In this document: piece by piece, positions 26,795 through 35,433 of the stretch
How the letters are laid out: each line of letters starts with the position of its first letter
How positions within the stretch are numbered: position 1 is the stretch's first letter
NCBI RefSeq assembly: GCF_014651875.1
Contig: NZ_BMXS01000008.1
Coordinates: forward strand, 99,363-163,362
DNA from: Litchfieldella qijiaojingensis
GTDB taxonomy: Bacteria; Pseudomonadota; Gammaproteobacteria; Pseudomonadales; Halomonadaceae
Length of the DNA: 64,000 bases
Direction: 5' to 3'
Made by a program: the position numbers and the translations under genes
Notes under the pieces: generated by a model
What the model saw: the letters and a program-made list of their open reading frames with translations, nothing else
Databases searched by the model: none
What the model was told of the DNA's origin: nothing

Positions 26795-26828
26795 ACACAG
26801 GGCCGCACCATGCGGCCCTGTGTCTTTT
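26795..26828 (+). terminator. intrinsic terminator of thiC
   Basis: ACACAGGGCCGCA and TGCGGCCCTGTGT form a perfect 13-bp stem with a CCA loop, followed by CTTTT. It lies 40 bases after the thiC stop. Confidence 0.9.
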
Positions 26829-26908
26829 ACAACATCTCATTATACGAGACGAACTTCCGATTTTATCTCGCTAAGCTGTGGGCTGGCTCATCAACCCGTG
26901 ACACGATA

Positions 26909-27706
26909 ATGACGTCCAATCGCCATCCCACGGCACAAGGTCCCTCGACTCTGGTGCATGCCATGCAGGTACTACAGGTCACCGCTGCCTGTGGCTATCG
27001 TGGGGCAAGCATCGACGACTACCTGGATGCCATCGACCTCAGTCGCCCGACGATCTATCGGCTGTTGAAAGGGCTCAAGGAGCAAGGGTTCCTGCGTCCC
27101 TCGCCGATCCGGGGTCGTTATCTGCTGGGCTATGAGCTACTGGTTCTCGGCGCCCAGGCCGGCAACGGAGCCGGGCTGCGCGACCTGGCACGTCCCCGAC
27201 TGCTGTCGCTGGCCCAACGCCTCGGCGACAGCTTCTATCTTTTCGCCCGCGATGGCGTCAATGCGGTGTGTCTCGAAGTCCAGAACGGAGACTATCCGGT
27301 CGGCAGCTTCGTGCGCGCAACCGGTGGACGCCTGCCTCTGGGTGTCGGCCAGGCGTCCATCGCGCTGCTCGCCTATCTCGGGGAATCGGAGCGCAAGGCG
27401 ATCCTCATGCACAATGCTTCTCGCCTGCAGTCCGACTACAACATCTCCCCCACCAACGTCGAAGTCGAGATCCACCACCTCTTGAAGACCGGCTATGCAC
27501 GAGGTGTCGAAGGCTCGCAACTGCCGGAATATACCGGACTGGCCATCCCCATTCTCGACCATAGTGGGCATCCCCTCGGAGCGATGAGCTGTTCGATGCT
27601 CAAATCGCGCATGACCGAATCCCATAAGCAAGAGGTGCTGGAAAGCATGCAGGCCGAGGCCCTCGAGATGGTGCAGCAGGCACACGGCCTGTTGTACGTG
27701 GAATAA
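26909..27706 (+). CDS. IclR-family transcriptional regulator
   Basis: The product is 265 residues from the ATG at 26909; the longer frame starts inside the thiC terminator. The N-terminal winged helix is at about 10-70 (LVHAMQVLQVTAACGYRGASID, SRPTIYRLLKGLKEQGFL), and the ligand-binding IclR domain is at about 85-260 (DSFYLFARDGVNAVCLEVQNG, LPLGVGQASIALLAYL). It reads straight into an FAD oxidoreductase and a NhaC-type transporter, with only 6 bp to the first. It is therefore likely to control this small catabolic operon in response to its substrate. Confidence 0.85.
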   Translation: MTSNRHPTAQGPSTLVHAMQVLQVTAACGYRGASIDDYLDAIDLSRPTIYRLLKGLKEQGFLRPSPIRGRYLLGYELLVLGAQAGNGAGLRDLARPRLLSLAQRLGDSFYLFARDGVNAVCLEVQNGDYPVGSFVRATGGRLPLGVGQASIALLAYLGESERKAILMHNASRLQSDYNISPTNVEVEIHHLLKTGYARGVEGSQLPEYTGLAIPILDHSGHPLGAMSCSMLKSRMTESHKQEVLESMQAEALEMVQQAHGLLYVE

Positions 27707-27712
27707 GCCCGC

Positions 27713-29002
27713 ATGGCCTGGCCTAACCTTCCCTCTCACGAACGCCCCTGCGGCTGGAATCTGTGGCTGCCGGACCGTGAACCTTTCCCCACCTTGCGCG
27801 GCGATGCCACAGCCGACCTGGTAATCGTCGGTGCCGGCTATACCGGCCTTGCCGCCGCCATGGCATGGCAAGACGCCCGGCCCCACGACCGAATCAAGAT
27901 CCTCGATGCCGAACGTCTCGGCGAAGGCAGCCCCGGGCGAAATTCCGGTTTCATGCTGGAAATCGCACTGGCCAACGATGCCAGCCCCAAGGAACTCGAA
28001 CGGATGTCTCGCCTGAATGCGCTGACCCGCCAGACCATGGCGCGATTGCGTCAGCGTGTCGAAGCGCATGGCATCGACTGCCAGCTCCAGCATAGCGGCA
28101 CCTATCGCGCGGCCAGTAGCCCCGCCGGACGCCAATTCCTGGCCTCGTATCGCGCATTCCTTGACTCCGCCAAGCTGCGTTACGACACCCTGGACGGTGA
28201 TGCGCTGGCCGAGCGAATCGGCACACGCTACTACACGGAAGGCCTCTACTCGCCTGACTGTTACCTCGTGCAGCCCGCCGCCTTGATCCGGGGATTGGCG
28301 GAAACGCTCCCCGCAAACGTCGAGTTGCACGAACAGTGCCCGGCCACCGCCATTCATCGAGATAACGAAAGCTGGCGTGTCATCACCGCCGAAGGCGAAA
28401 TACGCACGCCTCGGGTCATTCTCGCCAACAACGCCTTTGCACGCGCTTTCGGCGCCGATGCGTCACGCCTGACGGCCATTTATACCTATGCCGCCGTGAC
28501 TGCTGTGCTGGCGGACTCGAATCGCACGCGGATCATGCCCCAAACCTGGGGGCTACTGCCGGCGCATCGACTCGGCTGCACGTTACGCACGACCTCCGAT
28601 GGACGCCTGATGATCCGCTCGCGATACAGCTACGAGCGCGAGGCAAGCAACACCCGAATCGAGGACTCGCTGAAAGCAAGTCTGGAAGCCCGCTTTCCCG
28701 AGCTCGCCCCGATTCGATTCGAGCGTGTGTGGGGCGGCACCACCGGGCTGACCCATAACGGCGCCCCCCTATGGGGCGAGATTCAGCCGGGCCTGTATGT
28801 CTCGGCCGGCTGCAATGGTGGCGGCATCGTCAAGGGCACCTTTCTTGGCAATGCCCTGGCACGTCATGCCCTTGGCCTGCCGGTCGAGGATATCCAGGCG
28901 CTCTTCGGCCGTGCCAGTTGGATGCCCCCCGAGCCAGTCCGCCGCATCGGTTTCCATCTCACGGCGGCGCTGGAACGGCGTAAGGCCAGCCGCGAAACCT
29001 GA
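27713..29002 (+). CDS. FAD-dependent amine oxidase-like oxidoreductase (DAO family)
   Basis: This 429-residue DadA/PuuB/sarcosine-oxidase-type flavoenzyme has the ADP-binding motif LVIVGAGYTGLAAA near residue 36. It also has GSPGRNSGFM for FAD contact and a C-terminal VWGGTTGLTHNGAPLWGE plus GCNGGGIVKGTFLG block for the FAD ring. The N-terminal CGWNLWLPDREPFP is typical of gamma-glutamylputrescine oxidase relatives. The substrate is likely an amine or amino acid. It follows the IclR gene by 6 bp and precedes a NhaC-type carrier. Confidence 0.8.
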   Translation: MAWPNLPSHERPCGWNLWLPDREPFPTLRGDATADLVIVGAGYTGLAAAMAWQDARPHDRIKILDAERLGEGSPGRNSGFMLEIALANDASPKELERMSRLNALTRQTMARLRQRVEAHGIDCQLQHSGTYRAASSPAGRQFLASYRAFLDSAKLRYDTLDGDALAERIGTRYYTEGLYSPDCYLVQPAALIRGLAETLPANVELHEQCPATAIHRDNESWRVITAEGEIRTPRVILANNAFARAFGADASRLTAIYTYAAVTAVLADSNRTRIMPQTWGLLPAHRLGCTLRTTSDGRLMIRSRYSYEREASNTRIEDSLKASLEARFPELAPIRFERVWGGTTGLTHNGAPLWGEIQPGLYVSAGCNGGGIVKGTFLGNALARHALGLPVEDIQALFGRASWMPPEPVRRIGFHLTAALERRKASRET

Positions 29003-29036
29003 GCATTTTCATCCACAACAACAATCGAGGTAACCA

Positions 29037-30443
29037 ATGGACCTTCACGATCATCTTGGGCTGCTGTCGGTCATGCCGGCGGCACTTGCCATCCTGCTGG
29101 CTTTCGTCACGCGCAACACCGTGTTCTCCCTTGCCGTCGCCTGTTTCGTCGGCGTCATGTCGATGGACAAGGGGCTCATGGGCTTTCCGACTCTCCTCAA
29201 AGAGACGTTGGGCACCACCAGTTTCTCGTGGATACTCTTGCTCGAACTGTTCATCGGCACCGTCATCGCGTTCTTCCAGCGCACCGGCGCCATCCAGAAC
29301 TTCACTTCCTGGATAGAGCGCCGGGCCCTATCGCGGGTACGCGTTCAACTCGTCGGCTGGTTCATGGGAATGTTCGTGTTCTTCAGCGACTATTTCAGCC
29401 CGCTGTTCGTCGGCACCACCGTGCGCGGACTGACCGACCGCTACAAGGTCTCCCGGGAGAAGCTGGCCTATATCGCCGACTCCACATCGGCCCCCGTCAG
29501 CGTTCTGGTACCGATCACCGGTTGGGCGGTGTTCATCTCCGGGTTGCTGATCGGCATGGGCCCCATCGAGGACGCTGGGCAGGCCATGTCGGTTTTCCTG
29601 GGGGCGATCCCCTACAACATATATGCCTGGCTTTCCGTGCTGACGGTCGGCCTGGTGATCGTCGGTATCGTTCCCCTCTTCGGCCCGATGCGCCGAGCGG
29701 AAAAGCGCGCACAGGAAGAAGGCAAAGTACTGCGGGACGGCGCCGAACCGCTGGTCGGAGAAGAGCTTACCGATATCCAACCATATGGCAGCGTCCGCAC
29801 TTCGCTGTTCCTCAACTTCTTCTTACCGGTACTGATCGTCATCGGCGTCGCCGTGGGCACCTTCATCGTCATGGGTTCCGCCAAGACCATGGAAGCGTTT
29901 CTGGCGGCATCCGTGACGCTGGGTGTGCTCATGCGACTGCAGGGCATTCCCTTCCATGACATCATGAAAACGGCTATTTCCGGGATGAAAGGGGTGATGC
30001 CCGCAATCGTCATTCTCGCCCTGGCCTATTCGCTGAACCAACTGTCCAAGGACATGGGCACCGCCACCTATATCGTGGAAGTAACGCAGGATTGGCTGAC
30101 TCCCTCACTGCTACCTGCCATGACCTTCCTTATCGCCGCGGTGATCGCCTTTTCCACCGGAACCTCCTGGGGCACTTTCGCGATCATGATGCCATTGTCC
30201 GTACCGATCGCCTTCACCTTTACCAGTGATCAGGTCACGCCGCTGGTCTACGCCACCGTGGCAGCCGTGGCGGGAGGAGGCGTATTCGGCGACCACTGCT
30301 CACCACTCTCGGACACCTCGGTGCTGGCCTCCACCGGTGCGGCATCCGACCATATCGATCACATCAAGACACAGATTCCCTTCGCCCTGGCCGTCGCGTT
30401 CATTGCGCTTTTCGCCTATCTGATCGCGGGTAGTTGGCTATAG
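29037..30443 (+). CDS. NhaC-family Na+/H+ antiporter-type transporter
   Basis: The 468-residue product has 11-12 TM helices and is an inner-membrane ion-coupled carrier of the NhaC family. Signature segments are FFSDYFSPLFVGTTVRGLTDRYKVSREK, FSTGTSWGTFAIMMPL and GVFGDHCSPLSDTSVLASTG, which hold the conserved polar helices. In this context, after an IclR regulator and an amine-oxidase-like enzyme, it could exchange Na+ for protons or carry an amine or amino-acid substrate. NhaC relatives include malate-lactate and lysine-type carriers. The start has GAGG upstream and a good terminator follows. Confidence 0.85.
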   Translation: MDLHDHLGLLSVMPAALAILLAFVTRNTVFSLAVACFVGVMSMDKGLMGFPTLLKETLGTTSFSWILLLELFIGTVIAFFQRTGAIQNFTSWIERRALSRVRVQLVGWFMGMFVFFSDYFSPLFVGTTVRGLTDRYKVSREKLAYIADSTSAPVSVLVPITGWAVFISGLLIGMGPIEDAGQAMSVFLGAIPYNIYAWLSVLTVGLVIVGIVPLFGPMRRAEKRAQEEGKVLRDGAEPLVGEELTDIQPYGSVRTSLFLNFFLPVLIVIGVAVGTFIVMGSAKTMEAFLAASVTLGVLMRLQGIPFHDIMKTAISGMKGVMPAIVILALAYSLNQLSKDMGTATYIVEVTQDWLTPSLLPAMTFLIAAVIAFSTGTSWGTFAIMMPLSVPIAFTFTSDQVTPLVYATVAAVAGGGVFGDHCSPLSDTSVLASTGAASDHIDHIKTQIPFALAVAFIALFAYLIAGSWL

Positions 30444-30459
30444 AAATATGGTACTTGAT

Positions 30460-30488
30460 GCCCCCGCCGTTACCGGCGGGGCAGTTTT
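30460..30488 (+). terminator. intrinsic terminator after the NhaC-type gene
   Basis: CCCCGCCG (30462-30469) pairs with CGGCGGGG (30474-30481) around a TTAC loop, followed by CAGTTTT. It lies 17 bases after the stop, ending the IclR-oxidase-transporter operon. Confidence 0.8.
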
Positions 30489-30511
30489 GGCTGCGGCGGA
30501 CATGGAACGCG

Positions 30512-31036
30512 TCAGAAACGATAAATCACGCCGACGCTGGCGGCATCGAAGGTAAAGTCGGATTCATCGAGATAGCGCATGTAATCGGCACCGACCGAGA
30601 CATTGGGCATTATGTCGAACTCGGCGCCAGCGCCGTAGGAGAAGTCATTTTCCCGATCATTGTCGGGAAATAGGCCCTTCACCTCGCTATAGCCAGCCAG
30701 GCCATAGAGACGGAATTCGTCGGCCACCGGCAGGATGCCCTTGGCATAGGCGCCAACCACATAATCCAGTTCAGTCTCCAGACCGCGGTTGGTATCGGAA
30801 CCGCCGCTGCCTAAATGCCCTTCCACAGCAAAGTAGTCACTGAGCTGAGCACCACCACGCAAGCGCAGGCCGACGCTGTCGGCGGAGGGCCCACGATCGG
30901 GGTCGAGCTCCCAGAACATGGCATCACCGCCGACATAGATCTGGGGATAGCTGGCGGACTGGAATGACTGTGCCTGGACCGTGGCGGCAGTGCCAACCAT
31001 CAGTAGTGTAGCGGCGGATATGGCAAACAGTTTCAT
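30512..31036 (-). CDS. outer-membrane beta-barrel protein
   Basis: The product is 174 residues from the ATG at 31036 (GGGAGG upstream). Residues 1-22 form a signal peptide ending VQAQS. The mature chain alternates hydrophobic and polar residues, with Gly-rich turns and Y/F-rich strands such as YPQIYVGGDAMFWE, LYGLAGYSEVKG and SVGADYMRYL, and ends in the OmpA/OmpX-type terminal ...IYRF. An 8-stranded outer-membrane barrel is predicted. Function unknown (adhesion, stress or small porin). Confidence 0.75.
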   Translation of the reverse strand: MKLFAISAATLLMVGTAATVQAQSFQSASYPQIYVGGDAMFWELDPDRGPSADSVGLRLRGGAQLSDYFAVEGHLGSGGSDTNRGLETELDYVVGAYAKGILPVADEFRLYGLAGYSEVKGLFPDNDRENDFSYGAGAEFDIMPNVSVGADYMRYLDESDFTFDAASVGVIYRF

Positions 31037-31256
31037 GGGCCACCTCCCACTTAGGAAACAGCGTTTTCTTACTCTCATGAAGTTTGGCTCACAACTCTCG
31101 GACTTGCAATGTGCTCTTGACCCGATCGCTTTCGTCGTTCGACGATCGGCACCGTCCTTGCTTGCAGCCTACCCATACGGCGCTATGGTAAGAGAGTATT
31201 CCGCTGGTTTCTCCAGCGACGGCTGGTTCTCCAATGCTCAACGAGGAGACGCTAGC

Positions 31257-31595
31257 ATGACCCCAAGGACCGATACCCTAGAGAATGTGACTCAACACCA
31301 GCTCCGCTCGCTTGCCCATCGCGACCCCAAGCCGGAAGTGGAGCTTTGCTCCTGCCGAGCGGGTGTCTATCTGGTACACCTGCACGATGAGCAAAAATCC
31401 TATCAGCTCGTTGACAACCATCAACAGCCTATCCACTTCCATGCGATCGAAGAGGCCAAGGATCTGCTGCGCCCTATGGGGTTCACCCATGGCATCCTGA
31501 CCTTCATCGACGATAGCGACGAAATGATCGGCAGCGAGATGGCCCGGGTAAGCAGCGAGGATGCACTGAAGAACGGCACCCGCATCGGCTTTTAG
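31257..31595 (+). CDS. DUF6482-like small protein
   Basis: This 112-residue soluble protein starts at an ATG with GAGGAG eight bases ahead. A short N-terminal helix precedes a beta-rich core (PEVELCSCRAGVYLVHLHDE, YQLVDNHQQPIHFHAIEEAKDLL). The pattern resembles the DUF6482 family common in Halomonas and Pseudomonas, which are small cytosolic proteins of unknown function. Two Cys and a cluster of His are noticeable, but no metal motif is clear. It precedes an aminotransferase gene by 67 bp. Confidence 0.55.
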   Translation: MTPRTDTLENVTQHQLRSLAHRDPKPEVELCSCRAGVYLVHLHDEQKSYQLVDNHQQPIHFHAIEEAKDLLRPMGFTHGILTFIDDSDEMIGSEMARVSSEDALKNGTRIGF

Positions 31596-31662
31596 AAGGG
31601 AGGTAGCGAATCGCCGGGCTAACACATATTCTGGGAGACCTTGCTTATTCCAGGAGATCGAA

Positions 31663-32793
31663 ATGCCAGGCTTGCTACCCGACGTGGACCCCGATGGACT
31701 GCTCGAGTATTCGGTGGTCTATACCGATCGTTCGTTGAATCACATGTCGCAGTCATTCCAGCGGGTGATGCGCGACATTTCCCGGACCCTGAAGGACGTC
31801 TACAGTGCCGAAGCGGCAGTGATCGTGCCTGGTAGCGGTACCTTCGGCATGGAGGCGGTAGCCCGGCAGTTCGCCACCGGCAAGAAGACCCTGGTAATCC
31901 GCAATGGCTGGTTCAGCTACCGCTGGACTCAAATCTTCGAGATGGGCGATATCCCCGCCACTTCGACGGTGCTGAAAGCACGCCGTGTCGTCGAGGAAGC
32001 GCAGGCACCCTTCATCCCGGCGCCCATCGACGAGGTCGTAGCCGCCATCGAGGCCGAACGACCGGACCTGGTCTTCGCTCCGCACGTGGAAACCGCCTCG
32101 GGCATGTTGCTGCCCGACGACTACCTGAAAGAGGTCGCTGATGCCGTACACCGGGTCGGCGGGCTGTTCGTGCTCGACTGCATCGCCTCCGGCACGTTGT
32201 GGGTGGACATGCGCGAAAGTGGCGTCGACGTGCTGATCAGCGCGCCGCAAAAAGGCTGGAGCGGTTCACCGTGCTGTGCCATGGTGATGCTCTCTCCACG
32301 TGCCCTGGAGCGACTCGAAACCACCACCAGCACCAGCTTCGCTGCCGATCTGCGCAAGTGGCATGAGATCATGCAAGCCTACGAGAGCGGCGGTCATGCC
32401 TACCACGCCACCATGCCCACCGATGGCTTGCGGCGCCTGCGCAACATCATGCAAGAAACCGCCGACTACGGCTTTGACAAGGTTCGCGACGAACAGTGGG
32501 AGCTCGGTCAACGAGTACGCGCCCTGCTCGAAGAGCGAGGTTTCGTGAGCGTGGCAGCCGAGGGCTTCAAGGCGCCTGGCGTGGTGGTCAGCTATACCGG
32601 GGATGGCGCCATAGCGGGCAAGTTCATGGCGGCCGGCCTGCAGGTAGCCACCGGAGTACCGCTGATGTGCGACGAAGGCGATGAATACCAAGCCTTCCGC
32701 ATCGGCTTGTTCGGCCTGGACAAGCTGCATGACGTGGACGGCGCCGTGGCACGACTCGAGAAGGCGCTGGCACAGTTGGAAAGCACACCCTAG
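31663..32793 (+). CDS. class V aminotransferase (serine-pyruvate/alanine-glyoxylate type)
   Basis: The 376-residue PLP enzyme has the cofactor lysine K197 in SAPQKGWSG, the aspartate in LDCIASGTLWVD, and the N-terminal GSGTFGMEAV loop of the SPT/AGT group. It likely transfers amino groups between alanine or serine and glyoxylate or pyruvate. No partner gene nearby fixes the pathway. AGGAG precedes the ATG, and a terminator follows. Confidence 0.85.
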   Translation: MPGLLPDVDPDGLLEYSVVYTDRSLNHMSQSFQRVMRDISRTLKDVYSAEAAVIVPGSGTFGMEAVARQFATGKKTLVIRNGWFSYRWTQIFEMGDIPATSTVLKARRVVEEAQAPFIPAPIDEVVAAIEAERPDLVFAPHVETASGMLLPDDYLKEVADAVHRVGGLFVLDCIASGTLWVDMRESGVDVLISAPQKGWSGSPCCAMVMLSPRALERLETTTSTSFAADLRKWHEIMQAYESGGHAYHATMPTDGLRRLRNIMQETADYGFDKVRDEQWELGQRVRALLEERGFVSVAAEGFKAPGVVVSYTGDGAIAGKFMAAGLQVATGVPLMCDEGDEYQAFRIGLFGLDKLHDVDGAVARLEKALAQLESTP

Positions 32794-32822
32794 CCGATCT
32801 TACGTGGTTCAACGATAACGAC

Positions 32823-32850
32823 GAGGGCGACCCATTGGGCCGCCCTCTTC
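32823..32850 (+). terminator. terminator-like hairpin after the aminotransferase gene
   Basis: GAGGGCG (32823-32829) pairs with CGCCCTC (32841-32847) around an 11-base loop, followed by TTCT. It is modest in strength but well placed. Confidence 0.6.
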
Positions 32851-32877
32851 TCCAGATGCTCTTCGGTACGGTCATGC

Positions 32878-33480
32878 TTAAAACAGCGATAGCAGGATTC
32901 GCTCGCCATATCCCCACAACAGCACCGTCACCGCCAATAGTGCCTCAAGCACCAGCACGCCTATCGCCAGGGTCGTGCTGGAGACGATGAAGCCTTCTTC
33001 ACTGCTGATATCGAGGAAGGCGGGTATGCCCACATAGAGGAGATAGGCGGTATAGCAGAGCCCAATGATCCCCGCCAGCAAGCACAGCCAGACCAAGGGA
33101 TAGAGCGCCACCATCCCACTCAAGAACATGGGCGTGGCGAGATACCCGGCGAAGATCACGCAACGCCGACGGCTGGGCGGATTGGCGTAGCGCTGCGCCA
33201 TCCAGTGGATCACGCTTCCCATCACGAACACCGCAGCCAGGATCGCGATGTAGAAAGCGATACCGGCATAGAACGCATCCAACAGGTTCAGCTTGATGGT
33301 GCGCTCTCCTCCCAATCCCCATCCGACTTGGGTGGTACCGATATAGGCGCAGATCACGGGAATCGCGCCCATGACGAACACATGGTGCGCATAGAGGTGC
33401 GTCACCGTTTCCCGTTCGTCATGCATCTGCTTCCATTCCCGATAGGGATGGGCCAACAGCCCCCAGACATGAGTCAGCAT
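32878..33480 (-). CDS. Yip1-family membrane protein
   Basis: The 200-residue protein has five TM helices (about 35-55, 68-92, 105-130, 130-155 and 170-195). The N-terminal HVWGLLAHPYREWKQM segment is characteristic of bacterial Yip1-domain proteins. Eukaryotic homologues act in membrane trafficking. The bacterial role is unknown. AGGAG lies eight bases before the ATG. It lies downstream of the cyo operon on the same strand, separated by a hairpin. Confidence 0.75.
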   Translation of the reverse strand: MLTHVWGLLAHPYREWKQMHDERETVTHLYAHHVFVMGAIPVICAYIGTTQVGWGLGGERTIKLNLLDAFYAGIAFYIAILAAVFVMGSVIHWMAQRYANPPSRRRCVIFAGYLATPMFLSGMVALYPLVWLCLLAGIIGLCYTAYLLYVGIPAFLDISSEEGFIVSSTTLAIGVLVLEALLAVTVLLWGYGERILLSLF

Positions 33481-33520
33481 CCGAAATCTCCTGCTATCCG
33501 TATGAACGGCATACCGCCAA

Positions 33521-33540
33521 GGATGCCCGCTTGGGCATCC
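33521..33540 (-). terminator. hairpin downstream of cyoE
   Basis: GGATGCCC and GGGCATCC form a perfect 8-bp stem around GCTT, about 83 bases after the cyoE stop and 41 bases before the next gene. No U-tract follows, so this is a candidate rather than a classic terminator. Confidence 0.45.
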
Positions 33541-33622
33541 CTGACAGTATAGGCAGGCGTATCGCGATGCTGTTTCAACGCAACTGTGGACGGATGGCCG
33601 CCCAGGAGGAAAGTGAGTCAGC

Positions 33623-34510
33623 TCACAAGAGGGGCAGCGCCCCGAGGGTCGAATCCAGCGACATCATCAGGCTCAGTGCCGTGATGGTGAGGATCGAGCA
33701 GCCGAAGATGCGTCTCGCCCAATGCGCCTCGTCGCGAGCACGGTACCCCTGCAGCGCCAGATACAGCCAATAGAGCCCCATGACCAACGCGACGGCAAGA
33801 TAGCCCGGGCCGGCATAGCCCGCCAGGCTGAGCGTCAGCGTGGCAGCAATGAAGGCCAGGATATAGCCGAGGATGTGATGTCGGGCCGTTGCAATTCCCC
33901 TGACCACCGGCAGCACGGGGATCGAAGCCACCCGATAATCTTCGAGGCGGAAGATAGCGATAGCGTAGGAATGCGGCATCTGCCACAGGCTGAAGATGAT
34001 CAGCAGTGTCAGCGCCCCCGGGTCGAAGTGCCCGGTCACGGCACAATATCCTACTACCGGTGGCACAGCCCCCGACAGGCTGCCCACCAACGTGCCGTAC
34101 TCGGAGTGCCGTTTCATGTACAGGCTATAGGCACCGACATAAATCACGAAGCCGAACGCCGCCAAGCCCACCGTCAAGGGGTTGGTGCCGAACGCCAACA
34201 GCACGAAGCCCGCAATGCCCAGCAATGTGGCTTGACAAAGCGCCACGGCGGGCGAGATGCGTCCCTGCACCAGCGGGCGATCGCGAGTGCGCCGCATGAC
34301 GGCATCGATATCGCGATCGATGACGTTGTTGAACGTACAGCCCGACGCGATCACCAAGGCCAGACCGATCAGCGCGGAGAGAAACAACAACGGGTCGAAC
34401 TCACCGCGGGCGGCCAGAAAATAGCCGCCAATGACGGAGATCAGGTTACCGCCGATGATCCCTGGCTTGGTCAGGATAAAGAGGTCCTTGACCACTCCAT
34501 GACGCGGCAT
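33623..34510 (-). CDS. cyoE: protoheme IX farnesyltransferase (heme o synthase)
   Basis: The 295-residue UbiA-type prenyltransferase adds a farnesyl group to heme b, giving heme o for the bo3 oxidase. It has the [19 protein letters not shown] motif with the prenyl-diphosphate-binding aspartates, and nine TM helices. The start ATG overlaps the cyoD stop as ATGA. I therefore chose 34510 over the longer upstream frame. It completes the cyoABCDE operon order. Confidence 0.93.
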   Translation of the reverse strand: MPRHGVVKDLFILTKPGIIGGNLISVIGGYFLAARGEFDPLLFLSALIGLALVIASGCTFNNVIDRDIDAVMRRTRDRPLVQGRISPAVALCQATLLGIAGFVLLAFGTNPLTVGLAAFGFVIYVGAYSLYMKRHSEYGTLVGSLSGAVPPVVGYCAVTGHFDPGALTLLIIFSLWQMPHSYAIAIFRLEDYRVASIPVLPVVRGIATARHHILGYILAFIAATLTLSLAGYAGPGYLAVALVMGLYWLYLALQGYRARDEAHWARRIFGCSILTITALSLMMSLDSTLGALPLL

Positions 34511-34827
34511 CAGCCGATCATCGTGTTCAGATGCAGATGATGCATGATCCACAGCGAACCTCCGACGACCAGGACGAGTATCGTCACCGTGAAGACAAAG
34601 GAGAGGAAGTTCCACCCCTCGTCCGACTTGGTGTTCATGTGCATGAACATGATCAATTGCACGAGAATCTGCAGTGTCGCCGTGACGACGATGACTGCGA
34701 CCATGGCCATGGTGCTCAATGCACCGCTCATCACCACGGCGAACGGAATCACGGTCAGCACGATGGATAGGATCAGCCCCATGACATAGGACTTGACGCT
34801 GCCGTGCGCAGAGTGCGAATCGCTCAT
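34510..34827 (-). CDS. cyoD: cytochrome bo3 ubiquinol oxidase subunit IV
   Basis: The 105-residue protein has three TM helices (about 15-40, 45-68 and 80-102) and the COX4-type [20 protein letters not shown] start. It assists Cu-B binding and assembly of subunit I in relatives. It lies one base after cyoC and overlaps cyoE. Confidence 0.9.
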   Translation of the reverse strand: MSDSHSAHGSVKSYVMGLILSIVLTVIPFAVVMSGALSTMAMVAVIVVTATLQILVQLIMFMHMNTKSDEGWNFLSFVFTVTILVLVVGGSLWIMHHLHLNTMIG

Positions 34828-34828
34828 C

Positions 34829-35431
34829 TCACAGGACTCCCATCAGGTAGACGAAAGAGAAGACACAGATCCAGACGATGTCGAGGAAGTGCCAGAACAG
34901 GCTCAGGCACAGGATCCTCGGTCGGGTCACGTCGTTCAGACCCTTGGTATGGAGTTGCACGAGCATCACCAGGATCCAGATCAAGCCGAAGGTCACGTGC
35001 AGGCCGTGGGTGCCGACCAGGGTGAAGAACGCCGACAGGAAGGCACTGCGATCGGGACCGAAGCCCTCATGGATCAAGTGCTGGAACTCATAGATTTCCA
35101 TGCCCACGAAGGCAGCGCCGAGCAGGAAGGTGATACCCAGCCAGGCCTTGATTTGCCCGATCCTGCCAGCATTCATCGCCAGCACCGCCATGCCGTAGGT
35201 GAAGCTACTGAACAGCAGCAGGAAGGTCTCGACCAGGATGAACGGCAGCTCGAAGATGTCCGCTCCCGTCGGGCCCCCGGCCGTGCCCTTCATGAGCACG
35301 GCGTACGTGGCGAACAACGATCCGAAGATCACCAGGTCGCTCATCAGGTAGACCCAGAAGCCGAATACCTTTATGCCTCCGGCATCATGGTGATCATGCG
35401 CATCGTGATGACTCAATGTTTCGGTAGTCAT
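34829..35431 (-). CDS. cyoC: cytochrome bo3 ubiquinol oxidase subunit III
   Basis: The 200-residue COX3-type subunit has five TM helices, lacking the first two of the longer cytochrome c oxidase type. Recognisable segments are [20 protein letters not shown] and [13 protein letters not shown]. It starts right after cyoB with a two-base gap. The N-terminal His-rich [10 protein letters not shown] stretch is a common feature. Confidence 0.93.
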   Translation of the reverse strand: MTTETLSHHDAHDHHDAGGIKVFGFWVYLMSDLVIFGSLFATYAVLMKGTAGGPTGADIFELPFILVETFLLLFSSFTYGMAVLAMNAGRIGQIKAWLGITFLLGAAFVGMEIYEFQHLIHEGFGPDRSAFLSAFFTLVGTHGLHVTFGLIWILVMLVQLHTKGLNDVTRPRILCLSLFWHFLDIVWICVFSFVYLMGVL

Positions 35432-35433
35432 GA

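Noticed and set aside
27137..28357. Minus-strand 406-codon frame
   Set aside because: Shadow of the IclR and FAD oxidoreductase genes; it spans two real genes.
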